From Bacteroidales bacterium (lineage in GTDB: Bacteria > Bacteroidota > Bacteroidia > Bacteroidales > F082): DNA of 55,042 bases. The position numbers were made by a program, and so were the translations under genes. The DNA lies in NCBI GenBank assembly GCA_015491905.1, contig WGGC01000068.1, forward strand, positions 1-55,042, given 5' to 3'. This document shows positions 15,666-24,101 of the stretch, piece by piece; position 1 is the stretch's first letter; each line of letters starts with the position of its first letter. The notes below the pieces were generated by a model. That model was given only the letters and a program-made list of their open reading frames with translations, was not told where the DNA came from and made no database searches.

Positions 15666-18599
15666 ATGGAAAATCCTTTGAAAATATTGCTGGTAGAAGA
15701 TAATGATACAGATGCTATGTTTCTTGAGGCTTCCGTAAAGCAGTATTTTAAAAACTATAAACTTACTTTTGTAAAAACAAAAAAAGATTTTCTGAAAGAA
15801 CTCAAAAAGAATTATGATATTATTATTTCTGATTATTTAATGCCTGACTTTAACGGAAGTGAGGTTTTGAAACTTAGGAATAAACAGCGTCCCGATATTC
15901 CTTTTATTATCGTTACCGGGTCAATGAATGAGGAAACAGCGGTAGCTTGCCTGAAAGCAGGTGCCGACGACTATTTGATTAAGGAGCATCTTAAACGTAT
16001 TGGCCAGGCAATAGAAATGGCTATTGAAAAGAAAAAGATTGAAAAGGAGAAAGAAGAATCCAAGATTAGACTCCAATACCTTAATAATTTATTAGTTGCC
16101 ACAAGAGACTTAAATAAAATTGTTTACAATTCCAAAGATGAAATTATTCTGGCAAAAAATGTTTGCGATGCATTGGTGGGTGATAAAATAAATCCTGCTG
16201 TTTTTATAGCCTTAAAAAAATCAGACAAACAAACATGGGAGATTGTTAATTCCGGATTCCCTGACAAAAATATAGAAGAGTTACAAAAATTGATGAATAC
16301 CGGAAATACAGATTTTTGTATTAATAAAAGTCTCATAAAAAAAGGTGTATTCTTAAATGAAATTACTGAAAAAAAATGTGGTGATAAACCTCTTTATAAT
16401 ACTATATCTTCTAATTTTACTTTAACTTCACAGTTGGAACATAATAATATGTTTTTTGGCGTATTAGTAACTGCCATTCCGCTTAAATTAAAGCCCGGTA
16501 CAGAAGAAATAGCATTTTTTGAAGAGATTGCAAGCGATATTTCTTTTGCTATGTATAATATTTTTGAACGCCGTGAAAAAGAACGTTCTGAAAAAATAAG
16601 ACAGGCACTGTTTCAAATATCTGAAGCGTCATTTTCCAATCTCGACTTTATTGATTTTCTGGGTAAAATGCACAAGGCTATCGAACCATTAATGGATGTA
16701 GGTAATTTTTATGTAGCATTGTATAATAAACAAAAAAACACCTATGATTTCCCCTATTTTAAAGATGCTCATGATAAACCGGTTCAGTTTAAAGACCTTG
16801 AAAGAAGAAAAGGTATTACCGAGTATGTAAGGAAAACAGGAAAGCCTTTGTTTGCTGATGATGCAAAACAAAAAGAGTTAATTGAAAATGGTGAAATTGA
16901 ATTGATTGGACATCCTGCTCCTATATGGGTTGGAGTTCCTTTAAAAACTAATAGCGGCGTAATTGGTGTCCTGGCTGTTCAAAATTATTCTAATCCTGAT
17001 GCTGTTTCAAAAAAAGATATGGAGGTATTGGAATATATTTCCAATCATGTGGCTGACGTGATTGCCAGGAAATCAATGTATTTAAAGCAAAAAGAAAGTG
17101 AAGAAAAATTCAGGAAGATATTTCAGACAACTCCTGATGCTATTTCTCTCGTAGATAGTGTCACCAATGAAGTTCTTGATGTAAACGAGGGGTTTTTACG
17201 AATGACCGGATATAAAAGAAATGAAATATTAGGTTTTGAAAACCGCGATTTACAAACAATAAATAACCCGGAAGACCGAAAAAAACTTATTGATGAACTA
17301 AAAGAAAAGGGAAGTGTCGAAAATATGGAGATGGCTATCCGTACCAAACAAAATAAATTAATTACCGTTTTAGTTTCATCGTCTATGCTTGAATTGTCAG
17401 GGCGATGGTGTTATCTGTTTATTTCTAAGGATATTGATTATTTAAAGCAATCGGAAAATGAAATTATAAGAGCCAAAGAAAAGGCTGAAGAAAGTGATCG
17501 TTTAAAATCGGAGTTCCTGGCTAATATGTCCCACGAAATACGTACTCCGATGAATGGGATTATTGGTTTTACAAGTCTTCTGGAAGAGGATGATGTTTCT
17601 GCTGAAGCAAGAAAGAATTATATTCAAATTATCATTAACAGTACTAAACAACTGCTACGAATTATTGATGATATTCTTGAAATTTCAAAATTGGAGACTA
17701 AACAAGTACCTCTTAGAGAAAGAGAAATTAATCTCAACGACCTTATGACACAGATTTTTTCTGTGTTTGACCTTAAAGCTAAAGAAAAAAACCTGTCTCT
17801 TTATTTGCATAAAAGTTTGAAAGATGAATTTGCATTAATTAGAATTGATGACCTGAAATTACATAAAATACTTGAAAATTTACTTGAAAATGCTTTGAAG
17901 TTTACCTTTGAAGGTAAAATTGAAATAGGGTATATTTTGAAAAATTATAATATTCTGGAACTTTATGTAAAAGATTCCGGAGTGGGAATAAGCCCCGAAA
18001 ATCAACAGATTATCTTTGAACGTTTTTCCCAGGAGGAAAAAGAAATTTCAAGAAAAACCGGCGGATTAGGTCTGGGACTATCTATTGCTAAAGCTAATAC
18101 TGAGTTACTTGGTGGAGAAATATCTGTTGAGTCGGTAAAAGGTAGCGGGTCTAAATTTATTGTTAAAATTCCATATAAACCTGTAAATAAACCACCAAAA
18201 TTTCTAAATTCCTCCTCTGAAGGAAGAAAAGTGCACAAAATTCTGATCGTGGAAGATGAAGAGATAAACTACCAGTATATTGAATTTCTATTGAAAAATG
18301 TAAATCAAAAATTCCATTTGCTACATGCTTATGATGGGAATTCTGCACTTAATGCTGCAAAGGAAAATTCCGATATAAAACTTGTTCTCATGGACTTGAA
18401 ATTACCCGGGAAATCAGGACATGAAGTTACAAGAGAAATAAAAAAAATGAAACCCGACCTTCCTGTTATTGCGCAAACAGCCTATGCTTCGTCTGATGAC
18501 CGTAAAAAGGCTATGGAATCCGGTTGCGATGATTTTATTAGTAAACCGTTTCAAAAGCCTGAATTTCTCGAACTAATTAACAAATATCTCCCTGATTAA
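15666..18599 (+). CDS. Hybrid sensor kinase: REC-GAF-GAF-PAS-HisKA-HATPase-REC
   Basis: 977 aa, soluble. Receiver 1 (residues ~5-120) has the acidic pair E11-D12 and phospho-acceptor D56 in ISDYLMP. Two GAF-like domains (~150-300 and ~320-475) precede a PAS domain (~480-600), HisKA with H623 in MSHEIRTPMNG, HATPase_c (DSGVGI, GGLGLGLSIAK) and a C-terminal receiver (~860-977) with D910 in LMDLKLP and Lys in ISKPF. Receivers at both ends suggest a relay hub that takes phosphate from another kinase, perhaps the upstream 1361-aa kinase, and passes it on. That partnership is inferred from proximity only. Confidence 0.92.
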   Translation: MENPLKILLVEDNDTDAMFLEASVKQYFKNYKLTFVKTKKDFLKELKKNYDIIISDYLMPDFNGSEVLKLRNKQRPDIPFIIVTGSMNEETAVACLKAGADDYLIKEHLKRIGQAIEMAIEKKKIEKEKEESKIRLQYLNNLLVATRDLNKIVYNSKDEIILAKNVCDALVGDKINPAVFIALKKSDKQTWEIVNSGFPDKNIEELQKLMNTGNTDFCINKSLIKKGVFLNEITEKKCGDKPLYNTISSNFTLTSQLEHNNMFFGVLVTAIPLKLKPGTEEIAFFEEIASDISFAMYNIFERREKERSEKIRQALFQISEASFSNLDFIDFLGKMHKAIEPLMDVGNFYVALYNKQKNTYDFPYFKDAHDKPVQFKDLERRKGITEYVRKTGKPLFADDAKQKELIENGEIELIGHPAPIWVGVPLKTNSGVIGVLAVQNYSNPDAVSKKDMEVLEYISNHVADVIARKSMYLKQKESEEKFRKIFQTTPDAISLVDSVTNEVLDVNEGFLRMTGYKRNEILGFENRDLQTINNPEDRKKLIDELKEKGSVENMEMAIRTKQNKLITVLVSSSMLELSGRWCYLFISKDIDYLKQSENEIIRAKEKAEESDRLKSEFLANMSHEIRTPMNGIIGFTSLLEEDDVSAEARKNYIQIIINSTKQLLRIIDDILEISKLETKQVPLREREINLNDLMTQIFSVFDLKAKEKNLSLYLHKSLKDEFALIRIDDLKLHKILENLLENALKFTFEGKIEIGYILKNYNILELYVKDSGVGISPENQQIIFERFSQEEKEISRKTGGLGLGLSIAKANTELLGGEISVESVKGSGSKFIVKIPYKPVNKPPKFLNSSSEGRKVHKILIVEDEEINYQYIEFLLKNVNQKFHLLHAYDGNSALNAAKENSDIKLVLMDLKLPGKSGHEVTREIKKMKPDLPVIAQTAYASSDDRKKAMESGCDDFISKPFQKPEFLELINKYLPD

Positions 18600-18664
18600 T
18601 TCCTGTTCCGTAATTATTTTACTTTATCATATCATGTCTGTGAAAAAGATATCAAAAAACTCAT

Positions 18665-18672
18665 TAGTTTTG
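18665..18672 (+). promoter_or_regulatory. -7 box for hypE
   Basis: TAGTTTTG fits TAnnTTTG and lies 29 nt before the hypE ATG at 18702. It supports that ATG over the in-frame TTG at 18681, and indicates that hypE has its own promoter, apart from hypF and hypD. Confidence 0.5.
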
Positions 18673-18701
18673 TGTGATTATTGTTTTATTTTCTTGATAT
18701 A

Positions 18702-19718
18702 ATGAATATACAAAATATTTTACTGGGACATGGAAGCGGAGGTAAAATGAGTCACGAACTTATTTCTGAATTATTTTTACATTATTTTGATAATCAAATT
18801 CTTCAAAATCAAACTGACTCTGCAATTTTAACTGTTAATAATAATAAACTAGCTTTTACCACCGACTCGTTTGTAGTAGATCCACTTTTTTTCCCCGGTG
18901 GGAATATTGGTAAACTTGCTGTCGCCGGCACTGTTAATGATTTAGCCGTTTCAGGTGCCATTCCTATGTATTTAAGCGCCGGTTTTATAATTGAAGAAGG
19001 ATTCCCCTTTCAGCAACTAAAAGAGATTGTGAAAACAATGGGCGAGGAAGCTGCTTCGGCAGGAGTAAAAATCGTTACAGGCGATACAAAAGTTGTAAAT
19101 AAAGGTAAATGTGATAAACTATTTATTAATACCAGTGGGGTAGGAGTTCTCCCCGATAAATTTGCAGGTATTAGTCTGGGTGAAAATATTTCCGCCGGAG
19201 ATAAAATATTAATAAATGGTGAAATAGGCGCTCACGGAATGACAATAATGGCAGCAAGAAATGATTTGAAAATTAATGCTCCTATTGCTTCCGACTGTGC
19301 TTGCCTAAATATGTTAATAAAAGAAATTCTGGATGCAGGAATTCAGGTGAAATTTATGAGAGATGCCACCAGAGGTGGAGTAGCCACCGTTCTGGCTGAA
19401 ATGGTAAAAGGCAAAAAATTTGGCTTGCAGATATATGAAAAAAATTTGGTTGTTGAGGATGGTGTTCGGGGAATGTGCGAATTGCTTGGTTTCGACTCGC
19501 TTTATGTAGCTAACGAAGGTAAAGTAATAATGGTTGTTCCGCAAAATCAGGCTGAAAAGGCATTGAAAATATTACAAAATCATCCACTTGGAAAAAAGGG
19601 AACTATAATCGGAGAAATTACAACAGAAAACCCCGGGAAAGCATGGCTTAATACTGTGATAGGAGGAAAAAGAATCATTGATATGCTTTCAGGTATGCAA
19701 CTTCCCCGCATCTGCTAA
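18702..19718 (+). CDS. hypE: HypE, cyanide-forming maturation protein
   Basis: 338 aa from the ATG at 18702 (an in-frame TTG 21 nt earlier is less likely). It starts with the family motif LLGHGSGGKMSHELI and has the PurM/AIR-synthase-like fold, with TDSFVVDPLFFPGGNIGKLA and MRDATRGGVATVL. The C-terminus ends in PRIC, the invariant tail whose Cys is carbamoylated by HypF and dehydrated to thiocyanate. It is 11.6 kb from hypD, with four unrelated genes between, so the maturation set is split. Its 3' end overlaps the convergent zinc-ribbon gene by 4 nt. Confidence 0.97.
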   Translation: MNIQNILLGHGSGGKMSHELISELFLHYFDNQILQNQTDSAILTVNNNKLAFTTDSFVVDPLFFPGGNIGKLAVAGTVNDLAVSGAIPMYLSAGFIIEEGFPFQQLKEIVKTMGEEAASAGVKIVTGDTKVVNKGKCDKLFINTSGVGVLPDKFAGISLGENISAGDKILINGEIGAHGMTIMAARNDLKINAPIASDCACLNMLIKEILDAGIQVKFMRDATRGGVATVLAEMVKGKKFGLQIYEKNLVVEDGVRGMCELLGFDSLYVANEGKVIMVVPQNQAEKALKILQNHPLGKKGTIIGEITTENPGKAWLNTVIGGKRIIDMLSGMQLPRIC

Positions 19719-20116
19719 TTTTCATATTGTTCGTAAAAACGAGTCAATTCTATTTCTAAATCTTCAAAAGCTATATAATGATTGGGACAACCATTCCTTG
19801 AGCATATATTTACCCTACCACCCGTGTCGAGTAATAAAGAAACCATAGGCGCTCCGCAAATTTTACATTCTTCTTTTACCAAAAGCTCTTTATTACAATG
19901 CGGACACGTAAAGTCAACAACTTTTCCTTTCTCAAGTTTTATGTCCGCTTCGTGGTCAAAACATTCAAAAATTGAACATAAATGAATGGTTCCCCTGTCT
20001 GTCTGCGATTCTATATTGAGCTTTATACTTGGAGATCCATGTAGCGGGTACGATTCATCCATTAAGGACTTTAAACAATATGGGCATTTCAATGATAATG
20101 AAATATGCTTTTTCAT
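19715..20116 (-). CDS. Double zinc-ribbon protein of unknown function
   Basis: 133 aa with five cysteine pairs: C11/C14, C47/C52, C71/C74, C84/C87 and C105/C110. The C47 and C105 pairs share the layout C-x4-C-x2-H (CSIFECFDH and CSRNGCPNH), and each follows one or two CxxC knuckles, so the protein looks like a duplicated ribbon able to bind two or more metal ions. No signal, membrane segment or HypA start (MHE) is present, so it is not HypA. It converges on hypE with a 4-nt overlap. A role in metal handling for hydrogenase is possible, but only position suggests it. Confidence 0.7.
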   Translation of the reverse strand: MKKHISLSLKCPYCLKSLMDESYPLHGSPSIKLNIESQTDRGTIHLCSIFECFDHEADIKLEKGKVVDFTCPHCNKELLVKEECKICGAPMVSLLLDTGGRVNICSRNGCPNHYIAFEDLEIELTRFYEQYEN

Positions 20117-20244
20117 AATAAGATAATTTTTTGGGTTTCTTTTATGTAAAGATACTATAAATGTTACCTTATTATTCTAATACTCCTTAAAAAAAATGAT
20201 TTTAAATAGTGGTAATATTATTTAAATAATTAAAATACAGTTTT

Positions 20245-22158
20245 TTAATTGTGAAAACGCCAACAAACCCCCATGTAGAAACCTGGAAATCCTGCCGGGT
20301 ATGATGGAGTGCTGTAGTAACGGTATTGATGTAAAAAGGTTAGTAAATTTGTGTATTTAAAAAATATTCTGAAGGTTTTTACCTTTAAACTGGCATATAC
20401 ATCGGCAAATAAATAATTTCCAATTTTTTGTTTATCCTGAAGGTAAAAGCTTCGTAGTTCAGGCATATATGCATTTGCGTAGTAGGAGGTGAAATAATAA
20501 AACTGAAGGCCGCTTTGCAGTCTGCCGGCATGCTTAAATACCCAGCCTCTGAAAAATAAATCGGCCATTCCGGAAAATTCGGGTAAGCGGATAATTTTTG
20601 GCATACTTGTCTTTTGATAAACAAGTCTGAAATTAATACCAACTTTTTTATACATTATTGTTCCATTGGTATAAAATTGAAATATACTTCCTGTTGTCAG
20701 GTGCTGTTCCGGGTGCACTAAAGTATTTAAATATGTATAGTTATTAAGTGTTTGTAATTTTGCTCCAATTTTAATATCCTTGTAATGGTATTCACCGCCT
20801 AATATTAATGTCCGTTCCTTTTTTAGCGAAAGCTGCCAATTAAACCTGTTCGACCTGAAATAACTGAAATAATAGTCAGGCATCTTGTTAAGCAAATCCA
20901 TTCGTAATACCAACTCTCCAAAATTCTTTTTTTCAGAACCTATATATTGCGATAATGTACCATGAATTTCAAAGTCTCCATTATTATATCCTCCAACAGT
21001 AAATTGACCGTTGACTTTTAATTTGCTGGCATTAAAAACATTAATGGCAAGACCTCCAAACGGACTGGTTTCATAAAATGTTCTTGCAACCGAATCATAA
21101 GGATACTGTTGTTTTATATAGTTATATTTTATTCCAAAATGTAAACGAAAATGTTTACTGAGCTCATCTTCATTATAACCTAAATTTGACCATTGAATAC
21201 GGTTTTTTATTCTTAAAGTATAAATAGAATCGTAAGTAGATAAAGTGTCAAATATCACCGGAAAAGCCTTGTAAAATAACGAATCGACCGGTTTGTCAGA
21301 ATAAATCTGGTAGTTTTTTTCATATTGTAATGCATATATAATACTCCCGGCATCCAGTTTTCTGGTAATTTTTTTCTTACTATCGGGTTTTAATAAATTA
21401 AAATATTGCTCAACATAAAAACTACTGGTACGAAGTTTATTCTCAGCCTCCTTAAGTCGCATAGGTATTACTTTCGGATCAACCTCCAAATGTTGTTCAA
21501 AAATACTGTCGTACAATAATCCACCATTTTCCTGCATTCTATTATTGTTAAACAGGTAGTTAGCAATAATTCCATATCTGTAATTTGCAGTATAATACTG
21601 TGCTGTCCCGTAAAAATTCCTGTTGTCGGCAAAACTCCTGGAATATGCTCCTGGTGAATGTATTAGCCGTAATTTCATCCCTACGGTTAGCCGTTGGCTT
21701 ATTTTCCTGCTGAATTTAACCTGTAAATTTTGCTCTTTTTGTGGGCCCATTACATAAAATAACTCAGTAAACGGGTTTTGCTGAATAGGATATTCAACAT
21801 TGTTATTATGGAACAAATAATACTTAAAATTATCCGGCATCCATATAAAATCTCTACGCTTATCGAGCGTAAAAACTCTGTTATAGCCCGCCAGTCCTAT
21901 GTTATCAAGGGTAGCATACATACGGTTATGATGCCGGGCAGGGTCGTACTGATGAAAGTATGTTAATAATGTATCAGGTTCTGTAAATCGTTGTTCCTTA
22001 AAATTTTCCAGTGTTCCGGCAAAATAATAAACCAAATTACTGTCGGCTGCAATAATAGTACTGTCGTTTTTTAAAGCAGCTGTATCCGACTGGCAAAACG
22101 AAGGTTTTACAGCAATTAATAAAATAATAAAAACAAGTCCCTGAAAATATTTCGACAT
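20245..22158 (-). CDS. Porin_10 family outer-membrane protein
   Basis: 637 aa from the ATG at 22158, which gives a signal peptide (SKYFQGLVFIILLIAVKPSFC). An ATG at 22215 would lie upstream of the CAAATTTA promoter box and is rejected. The mature protein begins with a region containing YFHQYDPARH, LDNIGLAGYNRVF and NPFTELFYVMGPQKEQ, typical of the Bacteroidota putative-porin family (PF14121), and continues as a long beta-strand-rich barrel. Substrate is unknown. It stands alone on the minus strand with its own promoter. Confidence 0.8.
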   Translation of the reverse strand: MSKYFQGLVFIILLIAVKPSFCQSDTAALKNDSTIIAADSNLVYYFAGTLENFKEQRFTEPDTLLTYFHQYDPARHHNRMYATLDNIGLAGYNRVFTLDKRRDFIWMPDNFKYYLFHNNNVEYPIQQNPFTELFYVMGPQKEQNLQVKFSRKISQRLTVGMKLRLIHSPGAYSRSFADNRNFYGTAQYYTANYRYGIIANYLFNNNRMQENGGLLYDSIFEQHLEVDPKVIPMRLKEAENKLRTSSFYVEQYFNLLKPDSKKKITRKLDAGSIIYALQYEKNYQIYSDKPVDSLFYKAFPVIFDTLSTYDSIYTLRIKNRIQWSNLGYNEDELSKHFRLHFGIKYNYIKQQYPYDSVARTFYETSPFGGLAINVFNASKLKVNGQFTVGGYNNGDFEIHGTLSQYIGSEKKNFGELVLRMDLLNKMPDYYFSYFRSNRFNWQLSLKKERTLILGGEYHYKDIKIGAKLQTLNNYTYLNTLVHPEQHLTTGSIFQFYTNGTIMYKKVGINFRLVYQKTSMPKIIRLPEFSGMADLFFRGWVFKHAGRLQSGLQFYYFTSYYANAYMPELRSFYLQDKQKIGNYLFADVYASLKVKTFRIFFKYTNLLTFLHQYRYYSTPSYPAGFPGFYMGVCWRFHN

Positions 22159-22188
22159 ATTATGATTTAAAATCGTAATTATTGGCGT

Positions 22189-22196
22189 CAAATTTA
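22189..22196 (-). promoter_or_regulatory. -7 box for the Porin_10 gene
   Basis: Plus strand CAAATTTA, i.e. TAAATTTG on the coding strand, 30 nt before the ATG at 22158. Confidence 0.55.
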
Positions 22197-22257
22197 CAGA
22201 AAAATACCCACTCAATCATTACATTTTTATAGCTTGAACTTCAATATTATATAGTTT

Positions 22258-22672
22258 CTATTTTATGCGGGTACGGTTTTCTGCCCGCAATCTTGCGCTA
22301 ACCTTACCGGGCTGTCCGTTATAGTCCTCGGTGCAAAGCAGGGTGTGCAGGAAGTGGTGTGGCAGTAGCTTCTGTCGTCGCTCTGCCACACCACGCACAC
22401 CACTGCTTTGCCCCTCCGGGCTGCCACTTCCATCCCTACCCGGAATTTTCATTCAGGTTAAAAGATAGCTTAATTGAAAGTAGATTTGCAGTAGGGGTGG
22501 TAGCGAAAAGCCCGCAAGGCAGAGGCTGATGGAGGCTTTTATTGGCATGGCGACAAGGGAGCCAATGCAAATAAATAGCCGAACACAGCCTGTGACTGAG
22601 GACTTGCAGCGGACAACCCGGTGCCGCTTGCGATGGAATGGGCGTGGAGCGGCAACTGCCCTAAAGATTTAA
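22258..22672. other. GC-rich, highly structured non-coding element
   Basis: This stretch is far richer in G and C than the flanking genes and fills the gap between two minus-strand genes. Besides the long hairpin at 22334-22410 it holds consecutive stems: AAAAGCC 22506-22512 with GGCTTTT 22534-22540; ATTGGC 22541-22546 with GCCAAT 22561-22566; GCAGCGG 22606-22612 with CCGCTTGC 22624-22631 (one bulge); and the competing GCCGCT 22623-22628 with AGCGGC 22648-22653. No ORF here is convincing. It could be a structured RNA, a remnant of a mobile element or a dispersed repeat; I do not recognise the family, and strand is unknown. Confidence 0.6.
22334..22410. repeat. Long imperfect hairpin within the GC-rich element
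   Basis: Three stacked perfect arms: CAAAGCAG 22334-22341 with CTGCTTTG 22403-22410; GGTGTGC 22342-22348 with GCACACC 22395-22401; TGGTGTGGCAG 22355-22365 with CTGCCACACCA 22383-22393. That is 26 base pairs with one internal loop, one bulge and a 17-nt apical loop. It has no T-run, so it is not a plain terminator. Confidence 0.8.
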
Positions 22673-22692
22673 ATAATTTTTTTCTCCTGAAA

Positions 22693-23631
22693 TTACCCGT
22701 GTAAATCCAAATCGTTGAGCATATATAATGAATGTTCGAGCGTGGGGAGGATTTCGGTGAGGTATTCGTTGACGGCTTTTTGACTGCCGGGGAGTGTGTA
22801 AACCAGCGTTTTGTCTATTACGCCGGCGATGCTGCGACTGAGGATGGCGTTGGGTTTTTTCATGCCGTATTTTACACGAATGAGTTCCATAATGCCGGGA
22901 ATTTCTTTGTCGAGGAGCGGACGCACTACGTCGGGGGTGAAGTCTCTTTTGCCTATGCCGGTGCCTCCTGTAGTAAAAATAATGTCGGCATTATCTTTTT
23001 GGGCATTGAGGACCAGCGTTTTGAGGCGACCGGGATCATCCGGAATAAGATCATAACTTATTTCGAAGTGCCGGCGTCTGGATTCGAGGAATTTTTCTGT
23101 CTGCTGCCGGATAAACGGCCCGCTGATGTCTTTGTAAATTCCTTTACTGGCACGGTCGCTAAGGGTAATAATTTTGACTTTTATAATGCGGGGACGGTAT
23201 TCAAAGGTTACCCCGGGCACCAGCTCGCCTCCTTTAATAACTTTTACAAAAATACCTTCTTTAGGCATAACGCAGTTACCTATTTCCTGGAAAATGGCAC
23301 AGTTATCGCCGTGGCATTTTTTGCCAATTTGAGTTACCATTAACTCAAGGTTATCAGATACAAAGCGGTCTAAAGGTGCTGTTTTAAATAACTCAAGGCC
23401 TTTGGTAGTAATGTTTTCGGCGAATTCTCCATACTGTATATTACGGTCGGCTTTTTTCGAGAAACGCTTGATACTTTCTTCACCGAGCATACTTACCTGG
23501 CGATGCCATGCCCCGGAGTGGGCATCGTTGGGAATGCCAATATCGGTTAGTTGAATTTTTGATACGGGCTTTTTAATGGTTCCTTTTTTTTCGGAAATAT
23601 TTACTGAGGTAACCTCAAAAGTTTTATTCAT
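22693..23631 (-). CDS. MOSC domain-MogA/MoaB fusion, molybdenum cofactor metabolism
   Basis: 312 aa from the ATG at 23631 (8-nt overlap with moaC); an ATG at 23658 would add nine residues and is the alternative. Residues ~1-145 are a MOSC domain with the GEFAENI motif and KKCHGDNCAIF, the conserved Cys region that binds sulphur or molybdenum species. Residues ~150-312 are a MogA-type molybdopterin adenylyltransferase with TLSDRASKG, TTGGTGIGKRDFTPD and LPGSQKAV. MogA adenylates molybdopterin before MoeA inserts molybdate. This fusion is known from Bacteroidota and others. Its base composition is richer in G and C than moaC and moaA upstream. Last gene of the moeA-moaA-moaC operon. Confidence 0.9.
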   Translation of the reverse strand: MNKTFEVTSVNISEKKGTIKKPVSKIQLTDIGIPNDAHSGAWHRQVSMLGEESIKRFSKKADRNIQYGEFAENITTKGLELFKTAPLDRFVSDNLELMVTQIGKKCHGDNCAIFQEIGNCVMPKEGIFVKVIKGGELVPGVTFEYRPRIIKVKIITLSDRASKGIYKDISGPFIRQQTEKFLESRRRHFEISYDLIPDDPGRLKTLVLNAQKDNADIIFTTGGTGIGKRDFTPDVVRPLLDKEIPGIMELIRVKYGMKKPNAILSRSIAGVIDKTLVYTLPGSQKAVNEYLTEILPTLEHSLYMLNDLDLHG

Positions 23632-24082
23632 GGGAAACGTTTTTCTTGTTTTTTTCAATTAAATGTATGTTTTCTATTATCATATTTTTATCAACGGCTT
23701 TGCACATATCGTAAATGGTGAGCAAGGTAATTTGAACTCCTGTAAGTGCCTCCATCTCAATACCTGTAGGGCCTATACATTTTGTAAAACAAGTGACTTT
23801 AACACCTGTTTCGGTAAGCTTGGTAGTAACTGAAGCTTTTGTAAGTGCCAATGGATGACATAGAGGAACAAGTTCACTGGTTTTTTTTGTAGCCTGAATA
23901 CCGGCTATTTCCGCAACTGTAAGCACATCACCTTTTTTCATTTGATTATTGCGAATTAACTCAACCGTAGCTGTATTAAGTTTTATAAAACCTTCTGCCA
24001 AAGCGGTTCTTATTTGAGGTGGTTTTGGTGACACGTCCACCATATTTGCTTTTCCTTCTTTATCAATGTGTGTTAAATCCAT
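23624..24082 (-). CDS. moaC: Cyclic pyranopterin monophosphate synthase MoaC
   Basis: 152 aa, the usual length. Family signatures are MVDVSPKPPQIRTA near the N-terminus, PLCHPLALTKA with the catalytic His, GPTGIEMEALTGVQIT, and YDMCKAVDKNM with the catalytic Asp and Lys. It acts after MoaA in converting GTP to cPMP. It follows moaA by 19 nt and overlaps the MOSC/Mog gene by 8 nt, so the operon is tightly coupled. Confidence 0.96.
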   Translation of the reverse strand: MDLTHIDKEGKANMVDVSPKPPQIRTALAEGFIKLNTATVELIRNNQMKKGDVLTVAEIAGIQATKKTSELVPLCHPLALTKASVTTKLTETGVKVTCFTKCIGPTGIEMEALTGVQITLLTIYDMCKAVDKNMIIENIHLIEKNKKNVSHE

Positions 24083-24101
24083 GAGTTTATAATTTTAAAT
24101 T

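Noticed and set aside
19715-20116. HypA assignment for the zinc-ribbon gene
   Set aside because: HypA begins with MHE and has one zinc site of two CxxC; this protein has five Cys pairs and no nickel-binding N-terminus.
22258-22452. 64-codon minus-strand ORF in the GC-rich element
   Set aside because: Its sequence is dominated by the arms of the 26-bp hairpin; the peptide has no family resemblance and the structure explains the open frame.
22732-23343. 203-codon plus-strand ORF with no stop
   Set aside because: It lies wholly antisense to the well-supported MOSC-Mog gene; its open frame follows from that gene's codon composition and it has no recognisable motif.
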